Assembly: GCA_016617495.1 (NCBI GenBank)
Contig: WYCU01000002.1
Coordinates: 213,538-277,537, forward strand
Source: Azonexaceae bacterium s22
GTDB taxonomy: Bacteria; Pseudomonadota; Gammaproteobacteria; Burkholderiales; Rhodocyclaceae
Length of the DNA: 64,000 bases
Reading direction: 5' to 3'
Below are positions 18,137 through 27,276 of the stretch, piece after piece (position 1 is the stretch's first letter; the number at the start of each line of letters is the position of its first letter). The notes beneath the pieces are model-generated. The model was not told the DNA's origin. It ran no database searches and saw nothing but the letters and a program-made list of their open reading frames with translations. Position numbers and translations under genes: made by a program.

Positions 18137-21100
18137 GTGTCCATCCATGTTGCACTGAACCACGTTACCAAATACCACTACGACCGCCTGATCAATCTCG
18201 GGCCGCAAATCATCCGCTTGCGTCCGTGCCCGCATTCGCGGACGCGCATTCTTTCCTATTCGCTCAAGATCGGTCCGGACAAGCACTTCATCAACTGGCA
18301 GCAGGACCCGCAGGGCAACTATCTCGCCCGCCTCGTCTTCCCGGAAAAAACCCGCGAGTTTTCTTTCGAGATCGATCTGGTGGCCGAAATGTCGGTCATC
18401 AATCCCTTCGATTTCTTCCTTGAGCCGCATGCCGAGGAATTCCCTTTCCAGTACGAAGCCTGGCAGCGCCATGAGCTGACCCCCTATCTGTACAAGGTGG
18501 CCGGCGGCGAATTGTTCGACAAATACGTGGCGGCCATTCCGCTGGAGAAGAAGCGCAGCGTCGATTTTCTGGTGGCTCTGAATGCCCAGTTGCAAAAGGA
18601 CATCGGGTACACCATCCGTATGGAACCGGGCGTGCAGACGCCGGAAGAAACGCTGACCAAGAAGACCGGCTCCTGCCGCGATTCTGCCTGGTTGCTGGTG
18701 CAGATCCTGCGTCATCTGGGTCTGGCCGCGCGCTTTGTGTCCGGTTACCTGATCCAGCTCACCGCCGACGTCAAATCGCTCGACGGTCCTTCCGGGCCGG
18801 AAGCCGATTTCACCGACCTGCATGCCTGGGCCGAAGTGTATCTGCCGGGTGCCGGCTGGATCGGTCTCGATCCTACCTCCGGGCTGTTTGCCGGGGAAGG
18901 GCATATCCCGCTGGCCTGTACGCCGGAACCGGCGTCGGCCGCTCCGGTGACCGGTGGCCTTGACGAATGCGAAACGGAATTCGAGCACCACATGTCCGTG
19001 ACCCGCATCTGGGAAGCGCCGCGGGTGACCAAGCCCTATACCGATGCGCAATGGGTCGAGATTGAAGGGTTGGGCCACCAGATCGACGAAACCCTGGGCA
19101 ACATGGACGTGCGCCTGACCCAGGGGGGCGAACCGACTTTCGTTTCCGCCGACGATCCGGACGGCGCCGAGTGGAATACCACGGCGCTCGGGCCGACCAA
19201 GCGTTTCCTCGCGGCCGACCTGTTCCATCGTCTGCGCGAAAAATACGCGCCCAATGGACTCATGCATTTCGGTCAGGGCAAGTGGTACCCCGGCGAGCAA
19301 CTGCCGCGCTGGTCGCTCAACTGCTTCTGGCGCAAGGATGGGGAACCGATCTGGAATTCGCCGGCGCTTTATGCCGATGAACGCAAGAACTACAACGTCA
19401 CCGCGGCGCACAGCGAAAAGTTCCTCCAGCGCGTGGCCGAACGGCTGGGCCTGACTCCGGATCACATTTTCCCGGCTTTCGAGGATGTGTTTTATTACAT
19501 GTGGCGCGAGCGCCGCCTGCCGGGCAACGTCGATCCCTTCGATTCCCGCGTGGATGATCCGCTGGAACGCGCGCGCTTGATGAAGGTGTTCACGCAGGGC
19601 ATGACCTACGTTGTTGGCCACACCTTGCCGATCATGAAGAATGTCTGGAACCAATGGCAGACCGGCCCGTGGTTCCTGCGTTCCGAACGTTGCTACCTGA
19701 TTCCGGGCGACTCGGCGATGGGCTATCGCCTGCCGCTGGATTCGCAGCCCTGGACCGCGAAGAGCGACTATCCCTACGTCAATCCGCCGGATGCCGAAAC
19801 GGCAACCGAGCCGCTGGACAGCTACGCCGCCCTGCGCGCCCGCGTCACGGGCGAGCCGTCGGCTGCCGCTGTGCGTGCCCAGATGCGCGTTCAGGCCCCC
19901 GCGTTTGGCCAGGGCGGTCCCGATGGACAGGGCCATCCTTGGGAAAAACCGACGGATACCCGTCCCGGCTTCAAGGAATCCGCGGCCTGGATCACCCGTC
20001 TGGCGATGTGCGCGGAGCCGCGCGATGGCAAACTTTATGTGTTCATGCCGCCGACGCAGACGCTCGACGATTATCTGGAAGTGGTGACTGCGGTCGAGGC
20101 CACCGCCGAAGAAATGAATCTGCCGGTGATTCTGGAAGGCTATGAACCCCCGTCCGACCCGCGCCTGACACATTTCCGCGTGACCCCCGATCCGGGCGTC
20201 ATCGAGGTCAACATTCATCCGGCCAAGACCTGGGATCAGCTGGTCGACCAGACCACGCACCTTTACGAATCCGCCTACTATTCGCGCTTGACCACCGAGA
20301 AGTTCATGCTCGACGGTCGCCATACCGGCACCGGCGGCGGCAACCACTTCGTCCTCGGCGGTGCGACACCGAACGATTCGCCCTTCCTGCGCCGTCCGGA
20401 TCTGCTCAAGAGTCTGGTGGCCTACTGGCATAACCACCCGAGCCTGTCCTATCTGTTCTCCGGCCTGTTCATCGGTCCGACCAGCCAGGCGCCGCGTGTC
20501 GACGAAGCGCGAAACGATTCCCTCTATGAGATGGAAATCGCCTTCAAGCAGATTCCGCAGCCGGGCGGCCATGTGCCGCCCTGGTTGATCGACCGCATCC
20601 TGCGCAACCTGCTGATCGACGTGACCGGCAACACGCACCGCGCCGAGTTTTGCATCGACAAGCTCTATTCGCCGGATGGCCCAACCGGCCGCCTCGGCCT
20701 GCTCGAACTGCGCGCTTTTGAAATGCCGCCGCATGCACGCATGTCGCTGACCCAGCAATTGATGCTGCGCGCCTTGATCGCCCGGTTCTGGGCCGAACCC
20801 TACGATCCGCCGCGTCTGGCGCGCTGGGGCACGGAATTGCACGACCGCTTCATGCTGCCGCACTTCGTCGAACTCGATTTCCGCGACGTGATCGAGGAAA
20901 TGAACGCGGCAGGCTTCCCGTTCAAGGCCGAATGGTTTGCCCCGCACTTCGAATTCCGTTTCCCGAAATATGGCGATTTCGCCGTGAAGGGCATCGAGTT
21001 CGAACTGCGTCACGCGCTGGAGCCCTGGCATGTGATGGGCGAGGAGGGCGCCATCGGCGGCACCGTCCGTTACGTCGATTCCTCCATCGAACGGGTTCAG

Positions 21101-21499
21101 GTGAAAGTGACCGGCATGGCGCCCGACCGCTACGTGCTGACCTGCAACGGCGAGCCGGTACCGCTGCAGAATACCGGCATCAACGGCGAATTCGTGGCGG
21201 GCGTCCGCTACCGTGCCTGGCAGCCGGCGTCCTGCCTGCATCCGACCATCGGCGTGCATGCGCCGCTGGTTTTCGACATTGTCGATACCTGGATGCAGCG
21301 TTCGCTGGGCGGGTGTCAGTACCATGTGGCGCATCCCGGCGGGCGTAACTTCGATGCGTTCCCGGTCAACGCTTTCGAGGCGGAGAGCCGTCGTCTGGCG
21401 CGTTTCTTCCGATTCGGGCATACACCGGGGAAAGTCCTCGTGAAACCGGCCGAAGTCAGCGCAGAACATCCGTTTACGTTAGACTTGCGTCGTTTTTGA
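18137..21499 (+). CDS. Transglutaminase-like protease fused to DUF2126 putative amidoligase
   Basis: 1,120 residues from a GTG with GGAG nine bases upstream; a longer start at 18086 is unlikely. Residues 1-290 are a transglutaminase-like thiol hydrolase with an N-terminal beta domain. The catalytic triad is Cys180 (GSCRD), His229 (LHAW) and Asp245 (LDPT). Residues about 310-1120 form the DUF2126 domain, which Pfam describes as a putative amidoligase (COOH-NH2 ligase); it contains LTQGGEPTFVS, GKWYPGEQLPRW and a LLELRAFEMPPHARM stretch. It leads a cluster with an ATP-grasp/alpha-E protein and a second transglutaminase. In the literature on ATP-grasp and GS-like ligases this set is predicted to make or modify a peptide-like metabolite. 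No product is known. Confidence 0.88.
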   Translation: MSIHVALNHVTKYHYDRLINLGPQIIRLRPCPHSRTRILSYSLKIGPDKHFINWQQDPQGNYLARLVFPEKTREFSFEIDLVAEMSVINPFDFFLEPHAEEFPFQYEAWQRHELTPYLYKVAGGELFDKYVAAIPLEKKRSVDFLVALNAQLQKDIGYTIRMEPGVQTPEETLTKKTGSCRDSAWLLVQILRHLGLAARFVSGYLIQLTADVKSLDGPSGPEADFTDLHAWAEVYLPGAGWIGLDPTSGLFAGEGHIPLACTPEPASAAPVTGGLDECETEFEHHMSVTRIWEAPRVTKPYTDAQWVEIEGLGHQIDETLGNMDVRLTQGGEPTFVSADDPDGAEWNTTALGPTKRFLAADLFHRLREKYAPNGLMHFGQGKWYPGEQLPRWSLNCFWRKDGEPIWNSPALYADERKNYNVTAAHSEKFLQRVAERLGLTPDHIFPAFEDVFYYMWRERRLPGNVDPFDSRVDDPLERARLMKVFTQGMTYVVGHTLPIMKNVWNQWQTGPWFLRSERCYLIPGDSAMGYRLPLDSQPWTAKSDYPYVNPPDAETATEPLDSYAALRARVTGEPSAAAVRAQMRVQAPAFGQGGPDGQGHPWEKPTDTRPGFKESAAWITRLAMCAEPRDGKLYVFMPPTQTLDDYLEVVTAVEATAEEMNLPVILEGYEPPSDPRLTHFRVTPDPGVIEVNIHPAKTWDQLVDQTTHLYESAYYSRLTTEKFMLDGRHTGTGGGNHFVLGGATPNDSPFLRRPDLLKSLVAYWHNHPSLSYLFSGLFIGPTSQAPRVDEARNDSLYEMEIAFKQIPQPGGHVPPWLIDRILRNLLIDVTGNTHRAEFCIDKLYSPDGPTGRLGLLELRAFEMPPHARMSLTQQLMLRALIARFWAEPYDPPRLARWGTELHDRFMLPHFVELDFRDVIEEMNAAGFPFKAEWFAPHFEFRFPKYGDFAVKGIEFELRHALEPWHVMGEEGAIGGTVRYVDSSIERVQVKVTGMAPDRYVLTCNGEPVPLQNTGINGEFVAGVRYRAWQPASCLHPTIGVHAPLVFDIVDTWMQRSLGGCQYHVAHPGGRNFDAFPVNAFEAESRRLARFFRFGHTPGKVLVKPAEVSAEHPFTLDLRRF

Positions 21500-21523
21500 C
21501 CCCGATTTTTGCGTTGGTCCATG

Positions 21524-21543
21524 CAGGCCGGATAACCGGCCTG
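21524..21543 (+). other. Intergenic hairpin in the ligase cluster
   Basis: CAGGCCGG-ATAA-CCGGCCTG, a perfect 8-bp stem followed by only three T. It lies between the amidoligase and ATP-grasp genes and may act as a weak attenuator or processing site. Confidence 0.5.
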
Positions 21544-21563
21544 TTTGCGTTCAATGAGTCGCG

Positions 21564-24083
21564 ATGGCACGTACCCTTTTAGCCCTTTATCCGCATAGCG
21601 CCCGACGTTACGACGAAATGTTGTCCGACAAGGGCGTCGTGCGTTCGCATTGGCGTCAGTTCTTCACGCACCTCGATTCTGCTGCGCCGGAGGACATGCA
21701 CAAGCGTCTGGATTTCGTCGACCGGCGCATCCAGGAAAACGGGGTGACCTACAACGTCTACGCCGATCCCGATGGCTCGGATCGGCCGTGGGCGCTCGAC
21801 CCGCTGCCGCTCATCATCCCGCCGGACGAGTGGCGCGAGATTTCGGCGGCGGTGGGGCAACGCGCGGCGTTGCTCAACGCCATGCTGGCGGACCTTTACG
21901 GCGAACAACGCCTGCTGGCCGAGGGCTTGTTGCCCCCGGCCCTGGTGTTCGGGCAGCACGGCTATCTTTGGCCCTGTCAGGGCATGCGCCCGCCGGGGGG
22001 CGTCTGGCTGCACAACTACGCCGTGGATATGGCGCGCTCGCCCAATGGCCGCTGGTGGGTCATTGCCGACCGCACCCAGGCCCCTTCCGGTGCAGGTTAT
22101 GCGCTGGAGAATCGCCTGATCGTCTCGCATGTCTTTCCGGAAATGTTCCGCGACCTGCATGTTCAGCATCTGGCCGACTTCTTCCGCGATCAGGTCGAGG
22201 GGCTGTCTGCGCTGGCCCCGCGCGACCCGGACGAAGCGCCGCATATCGTGTTGCTGACGCCGGGGCATTTCAACGAAACCTATTTCGAACATGCCTATCT
22301 GGCCCGTTACCTCGGTTTCCCCCTGGTCGAGGGCACCGACCTCACGGTGCGCGGCGATACGGTCTTCCTGAAAACCTTGCGCGGTTTGAAGCGGGTGCAT
22401 GTCATCCTGCGCCGCCAGGACGACAGCTATTGCGATCCGCTGGAGTTGCGCGGCGATTCCGCGCTCGGTGTGCCGGGCTTGCTCAATGTGGCCCGTGCCG
22501 GCCGCGTGGTCATCGCCAATGCCCTGGGCAGCGGTCTGCTCTCCTCCGGGGCCTTGATGGGCTTCCTGCCGGCCATTTGCGAGCGCCTGCTTGGCGAGAA
22601 GCTGCTGATGCCTTCGGTGGCCACCTGGTGGTGCGGGGAAAAGCCCGCCCTGAAATACGTCAAGGAACATTTCGACGATCTCGTCATCAAGCCGGCCTAC
22701 CCGACCCAGCACATGGACCCGGTCTTCGGTTATGAACTGGAAGGCGAGGCCCGTGCGGAAATGCTGCGCCGGATCGAAGCCCGGCCGCACGCCTATGTGG
22801 CTCAGGAAATGGTCGAGCTTTCCCAGGCCCCGGCCTGGAGCCGCGCCCACGAACGGCGGCTGCTCGCGCGGCCGGTCGGCTTGCGCGCCTATGCGGTCGC
22901 TTCGCCGGAAGGCTACTCGGTCATGCCGGGTGGACTGGCGCGGGTGGCCTCGGGGGCCAACGCGCGCATCATCTCGATGCAGCGGGGCGGTTCGTCCAAG
23001 GATACCTGGGTTCTGACCGACGGGCCGGTAAGCCAGTTCACCATGCTCAAGCCGTCCATCGGCGTACGCGATCTGGTGCGCGCCGGTGCCAACCTGTCGT
23101 CGCGTGTCGTCGAAAACCTGTTCTGGCTGGGCCGTTATTCGGAACGCTTTGACGATACCTCGCGCATGCTGCGCGTGGCCTTGTCGCGTCTCGTCGAGGC
23201 GGGGGGCGAAAAGACGCCTGCGGTCTTGTCGGCCCTGGAACTGGCGACCCTGTTACATGTGCTCCCCACGCCGGAAGAGGATACGGAAGTCGTCGAAGGC
23301 AGCGAGCATGTGCTGCTGGAAGCGATTTACGACCCGGATCAGCCCGGCAGTCTGGCGGGCAATATCCGCAGCCTGATGTGGTCGGCGACCCATGTGCGCG
23401 AACGGCTCTCGCTCGACCACTGGCACTCGCTGAACAGGCTGCAGCGCGAACAAATGGCTGCGCAGAAGAAGCATCCGAGCCTGACCGAAGCGATTGCCTT
23501 CCTCGACCGTGTGCTGGGCGTTTCGTCGTCGCTCACCGGTTTCGCCATGGATAACATGACGCGCGACGATGGCTGGCGTTTCCTCATCATCGGTCGCCGG
23601 CTGGAGCGGCTTTCCTTCCTGGCCGGCGCCATTGCCCACTTCCTGCGCATGCCTTCGTCGCGGGCGCCGGGCTGCCTGGAATGGCTGTTGGAGCTGGCGG
23701 ATTCGATCATCACCTACCGTTCGCGCTACTCGCGGCTGCCCGAATTGCTGCCGGTGCTGGACCTGCTGGTTTTCGACGACAGTAACCCGCATGGCGTCGT
23801 ATTCCAGGCCAGCGTGCTGGCACGTTATCTCGAACGCATGGCGCGCGAACTGAATGCCGTCACGGACGGTCGTCTGGCCGCAGCGCTGGCCGCCTTGCGT
23901 GCCTTCGATCTGGAGCGCTTCGAACATATGCAGTTCAGCCAGTGCCGGGTGTGCTCGCCTTGTGACGAACTGGCCGAACGACTCGATGAGCTGACCGTTG
24001 CCGCCGATGCCTTGTCGGACTGGCTGGGCATGCGTTACTTCACGCATGTGACGGATGTCAGCCGGCAGACGATGGCGTTGTAA
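21564..24083 (+). CDS. Circularly permuted ATP-grasp protein fused to an alpha-E domain
   Basis: 839 residues. Residues 1 to about 480 are the circularly permuted ATP-grasp type 2 domain (DUF404/DUF407), starting with the typical YDEMLSDKGVVRSHW. The segments include QHGYLWPCQG, LTPGHFNETYFEHAYLAR, GAxxxGLLSSGALMGFLP and DLVIKPAYPTQHM. Residues about 505-835 are the all-helical alpha-E (DUF403) domain, beginning LSSRVVENLFWLGRYSERFDDTSRMLR. ATP-grasp enzymes join a carboxylate to an amine through an acyl phosphate; alpha-E is its constant partner of unknown role. Fusion of the two into one chain is common. It is spaced 64 bases after the amidoligase gene and 2 bases before the next gene. Confidence 0.9.
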   Translation: MARTLLALYPHSARRYDEMLSDKGVVRSHWRQFFTHLDSAAPEDMHKRLDFVDRRIQENGVTYNVYADPDGSDRPWALDPLPLIIPPDEWREISAAVGQRAALLNAMLADLYGEQRLLAEGLLPPALVFGQHGYLWPCQGMRPPGGVWLHNYAVDMARSPNGRWWVIADRTQAPSGAGYALENRLIVSHVFPEMFRDLHVQHLADFFRDQVEGLSALAPRDPDEAPHIVLLTPGHFNETYFEHAYLARYLGFPLVEGTDLTVRGDTVFLKTLRGLKRVHVILRRQDDSYCDPLELRGDSALGVPGLLNVARAGRVVIANALGSGLLSSGALMGFLPAICERLLGEKLLMPSVATWWCGEKPALKYVKEHFDDLVIKPAYPTQHMDPVFGYELEGEARAEMLRRIEARPHAYVAQEMVELSQAPAWSRAHERRLLARPVGLRAYAVASPEGYSVMPGGLARVASGANARIISMQRGGSSKDTWVLTDGPVSQFTMLKPSIGVRDLVRAGANLSSRVVENLFWLGRYSERFDDTSRMLRVALSRLVEAGGEKTPAVLSALELATLLHVLPTPEEDTEVVEGSEHVLLEAIYDPDQPGSLAGNIRSLMWSATHVRERLSLDHWHSLNRLQREQMAAQKKHPSLTEAIAFLDRVLGVSSSLTGFAMDNMTRDDGWRFLIIGRRLERLSFLAGAIAHFLRMPSSRAPGCLEWLLELADSIITYRSRYSRLPELLPVLDLLVFDDSNPHGVVFQASVLARYLERMARELNAVTDGRLAAALAALRAFDLERFEHMQFSQCRVCSPCDELAERLDELTVAADALSDWLGMRYFTHVTDVSRQTMAL

Positions 24084-24085
24084 TC

Positions 24086-25138
24086 ATGGAAAAGTGCCCT
24101 GTTCGTTATCACGTGCTGCACGAAACCTTCTACGACTACGGTAGTGCAGTCTCCTTGTCACAGCAGCAATTGCACCTCTCGCCGCGCATCCTGGCGTGGC
24201 AGCAGATCGAAACCCAATGTGTCGATTTCGATCCCGAACCCCACTGGCGGCGGGACGGCCTCGACGCTTTCGGCAACCCGGTGACCTGGGTGGCTTTTCA
24301 CAAGCCGCACGACACCCTGCGCATCGTTTCCGAGATGACCGTTTCGGTGGTGCCGCATTTGCCGCAGGATCTGGAGAGCTCGCTGCCCTGGGAGACGGTG
24401 CGCGACCGTCTGGCCTATGACAGTACCGCGCCGCGTCCGGAAGACCTCTACGCCACCCGCTTCCTGTTCGAGAGTACCTACGTGCGCGTCAAGAATGAAT
24501 TGGCGCAATACGCGGCGGACTGTTTCCCGCCGGGCACGCCGGTACTGGTCGGCACCAAGGCGCTGATGAACAAGATTTTCCGGGAATTCAAGTTCGATCC
24601 GGAGGCGACGACCGTGGCGACGCCCGTCCTTGAAGTGCTGGAGAAGAAACGGGGCGTTTGCCAGGATTTCGCGCATTTGATGATCGGTTGCCTGCGTGCG
24701 CTGGGGCTCGCCGCGCGCTATGTCAGCGGCTATTTGCTGACGCGCCCGCCACCGGGCAAACCGCGCCTGATCGGCGCCGATGCCTCGCACGCCTGGGTCT
24801 CCGTTTATGCGCCGGGATTCCCCGGCGAGTGGGTGGATTTCGACCCGACCAACAACCTCCTGCCGGATACCGAGCACATCGTGGTCGCAATCGGCCGCGA
24901 TTTCGGCGACATCTCGCCGTTGCGCGGCATCATTCTCGGTGGTGGCGGTTCGGAGCCGGAAGTGGCCGTGACCGTGACGCCGCTCGACGAAGAGTTGCCG
25001 CCGCAGGTTTCGCGGCGTACCGCGGAAGCGCTGGCCATTGCAGACAGCAAGGTGGCGGAAAAAACCGTCCCGGCCGGCGACCGCGATGTCGCCGTCATAG
25101 TGGTCGAGCCAGCACCATCCGGCGTACCGACCGCCTGA
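24086..25138 (+). CDS. Transglutaminase family protein (second copy)
   Basis: 350 residues. An N-terminal beta domain (YHVLHETFYDYGSAVSLSQQQLHLSPR) precedes the transglutaminase core with Cys192 (GVCQDFAHLMIG), His235 (SHAW) and Asp253 (DFDPTNN). About 90 residues follow, ending in a low-complexity tail. It has no signal peptide, so cytoplasmic action is expected. It starts 2 bases after the ATP-grasp stop and overlaps the flavoprotein start by one base (TGATG-type), so the genes are coupled. In such clusters these proteins are predicted to act as peptidases or transacylases on the ligase product; that role is inference. Confidence 0.9.
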   Translation: MEKCPVRYHVLHETFYDYGSAVSLSQQQLHLSPRILAWQQIETQCVDFDPEPHWRRDGLDAFGNPVTWVAFHKPHDTLRIVSEMTVSVVPHLPQDLESSLPWETVRDRLAYDSTAPRPEDLYATRFLFESTYVRVKNELAQYAADCFPPGTPVLVGTKALMNKIFREFKFDPEATTVATPVLEVLEKKRGVCQDFAHLMIGCLRALGLAARYVSGYLLTRPPPGKPRLIGADASHAWVSVYAPGFPGEWVDFDPTNNLLPDTEHIVVAIGRDFGDISPLRGIILGGGGSEPEVAVTVTPLDEELPPQVSRRTAEALAIADSKVAEKTVPAGDRDVAVIVVEPAPSGVPTA

Positions 25139-26361
25139 TGCCCAGCATTGCCATCGTCGGCGGCGGACCGGCGGGGTTGATGGCCGCGGAGCGAATTGTC
25201 GCGGTCGACGGCCAAAAAGTGGCCATTTTCGATGCCATGCCTTCGCCGGGACGCAAGTTTCTGATGGCCGGTCGGGGCGGGCTCAATATCACCCATGCTG
25301 AGCCGGCCGATGCCTTTGCCGGCCGTTATGGCAGCCGGCGCGGGATTCTGGAACCCCTGCTGCGGGAATTCGGACCGGAACATTTGCGCGCCTGGATTCA
25401 CGGGCTCGGCATCGAAACCTTTGTCGGTACCTCCGGCCGCGTCTTCCCCAAGGAAATGAAAGCCGCCCCACTGCTACGTGCCTGGCTGCACCGGCTGCGT
25501 GTAGCGGGCGTGGAAATCCGCGTGCGTCATCGCTGGCTGGGCTGGGATGCGACCGGCGCCCTGCGCTTCCTGACACCCGACGGCGAACGGCTGGCCCGGT
25601 TCGACGCCGTGGTGCTGGCCTTGGGCGGCGGCAGCTGGGCCAAGCTGGGTTCGGACGGCGCTTGGGTGCCCCTGCTGGCGCACGAGGGCGTTCCCGTTGC
25701 CCCGCTTCAACCTGCCAATTGCGGCTTCGATGTGGCCTGGAGCCCCCACTTCAGCGCGCGCTTTGCCGGTCATCCAGTCAAATCGGTGGTGGCGAGCGTC
25801 GGAGAGCGGCGCCAGCAGGGCGAATTCAACATCACCGCCAGCGGCATCGAAGGCGGGCTGATCTATGCCCTATCGGCGCCATTGCGCGATCGCCTGACGG
25901 CCACCGGTGCGGCTGCGCTGCATCTCGATCTGGCACCGGGGCGCCCATTGGCGCGGCTGGCGGCCGATCTGGCCCGTCCGCGCGGGCGGGATTCGCTGAC
26001 CAATCACTTGCGGCGCCGCGCCGGCCTGGAGGGGGTGAAAGCCGGGCTGTTGCGCGAATGCTTGCTGCCTGAAGTGCTCAACGACAGCCAGCGTCTCGCC
26101 GCCGCGATCAAGGATTTGCCCTTGCCGGTGGTGGCGCCGCGTCCGATTGACGAGGCGATCAGCACGGCGGGCGGGGTGGATTTCTCGGCGCTCGACGAGC
26201 GCTTGATGCTGCGGGAACTGCCGGGGGTGTTTTGCGCGGGCGAAATGCTCGACTGGGAGGCGCCGACCGGCGGTTACCTGCTCACGGCCTGTATGGCGAC
26301 CGGCTACGCTGCCGGCGAGGGGGTCAATCGCTGGCTCGCAAGCCGCCAATCGGCGCAGTAA
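25138..26361 (+). CDS. FAD-dependent oxidoreductase (TIGR03862/HI0933-like)
   Basis: 407 residues. The N-terminal FAD dinucleotide fold has IVGGGPAGLMAAE and a beta2 acidic end at IFDA. These are followed by GRKFLMAGRGGLN and, near the C-terminus, ISTAGGV and FCAGEMLDWEAPTGGYLLTACMATG, which are family signatures. The function of this flavoprotein family is not established. The ATG at 25138 shares a base with the transglutaminase stop, so it is coupled to the ligase cluster, which is an unusual placement. The dispersed element provides residues 20-24 (IVAVD) and the following GQKVAI, in the first helix and turn of the FAD fold. Confidence 0.85.
   Translation: MPSIAIVGGGPAGLMAAERIVAVDGQKVAIFDAMPSPGRKFLMAGRGGLNITHAEPADAFAGRYGSRRGILEPLLREFGPEHLRAWIHGLGIETFVGTSGRVFPKEMKAAPLLRAWLHRLRVAGVEIRVRHRWLGWDATGALRFLTPDGERLARFDAVVLALGGGSWAKLGSDGAWVPLLAHEGVPVAPLQPANCGFDVAWSPHFSARFAGHPVKSVVASVGERRQQGEFNITASGIEGGLIYALSAPLRDRLTATGAAALHLDLAPGRPLARLAADLARPRGRDSLTNHLRRRAGLEGVKAGLLRECLLPEVLNDSQRLAAAIKDLPLPVVAPRPIDEAISTAGGVDFSALDERLMLRELPGVFCAGEMLDWEAPTGGYLLTACMATGYAAGEGVNRWLASRQSAQ
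25195..25230 (+). repeat. 36-bp dispersed element, copy 5, inside the flavoprotein gene
   Basis: Core ATTGTCGCGGTCGAC at 25195-25209 reads in frame as Ile-Val-Ala-Val-Asp. The tail with A-tract and GCCATTTTC reads GQKVAIF. Same strand and frame use as the copy in the permease-kinase gene. Confidence 0.9.
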
Positions 26362-26406
26362 GCCGGCGGCCTGCCCGCCGAAGGGGCGTTCAGCGCCGGG
26401 CCGGGC

Positions 26407-27276
26407 TTAACCCGAACGCGCGGTGCCGACAATGCGGTGGTAAAGCGCGAAGCGTCGGGCGTCGATTTTCCCTTCGGCGACCGCGGCGGTCAGGGCGCAG
26501 CCCGGCTCGCGGTCGTGGCGGCAATCGCGAAAACGGCAATCGCCGAGAAACGGCCGGAATTCGCGGAACGCATGCTCGATTTCCTGACGGTCGAGATGGC
26601 CCAGGCCGAACTCCTGCAAGCCCGGGGAATCGATCAGGAAGCTGGAGTCGTCCAGCGTGTACAGCGTGGCATGCGTGGTGGTGTGCTTGCCCGAGTCGAG
26701 GGCCGTGGAAATTTCCCGCGTGGCTGCACCGGCCTCGGGAATCAAGGCATTCACCAGCGTCGATTTCCCCATGCCGGATTGGCCGACCAGCACGCTGGTG
26801 TGCCCGCTCAGTGCCGGCCGCAGGTCTTCGGCGTGGGCGCGGGCGGATAGTTCGAGGATGCGGTAGCCCTGCTGGGCATACATGGCCAATTGTTCGCGCG
26901 CTGCCGGCAGTTTTTCGACCAGATCGCATTTGTTGAGGACGATCAGCGGCTCGATTTCCTCGCTTTCCGCGGCAAGCAGGGCGCGGGTGATCAGTTCGTC
27001 GGAAAACCCCGGTTCGGTTGCGACCACGATAATCACCTGATCGACATTGGCTGCGATGAGTTTCTGGCGTATTTCGTTGGACCGATAGAGCAGGCTGGAA
27101 CGCGGTGCGATGGCCTCGATGACGCCTTGATCTTCCGACGTGCGTTGCAGGATCACGCGGTCGCCGCAGGCAATCTCGCTTTTCTTGCCACGCGGAAAGC
27201 AGGGCAGGCGGCTGCCGTCTTCCAGTTGGACCACGTATTGCCGGCCATGGGCAGCGATGACGCGGCCTTCCATCAA
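26407..27276 (-). CDS. rsgA: Ribosome small-subunit-dependent GTPase A
   Basis: 289 residues. An N-terminal OB fold (GRVIAAHGRQYVVQLEDGSRLPCFPRG) precedes a circularly permuted GTPase with motif order G4 (LNKCDL), G1 (GQSGMGKSTLVN), G3 (DSPGLQEFG). A C-terminal zinc site (CRFRDCRHDREPGC, with ligands Cys, Cys, His, Cys) completes the family pattern. It acts in late 30S subunit maturation in the cytoplasm. It overlaps the M48 protease gene by 4 bases (ATGA) and converges with the flavoprotein gene. Confidence 0.96.
   Translation of the reverse strand: MMEGRVIAAHGRQYVVQLEDGSRLPCFPRGKKSEIACGDRVILQRTSEDQGVIEAIAPRSSLLYRSNEIRQKLIAANVDQVIIVVATEPGFSDELITRALLAAESEEIEPLIVLNKCDLVEKLPAAREQLAMYAQQGYRILELSARAHAEDLRPALSGHTSVLVGQSGMGKSTLVNALIPEAGAATREISTALDSGKHTTTHATLYTLDDSSFLIDSPGLQEFGLGHLDRQEIEHAFREFRPFLGDCRFRDCRHDREPGCALTAAVAEGKIDARRFALYHRIVGTARSG

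Noticed and set aside
26362-26406. Possible terminator in the flavoprotein/rsgA junction
   Set aside because: GC-rich with several weak pairings but no convincing stem and T-run; nothing assignable.
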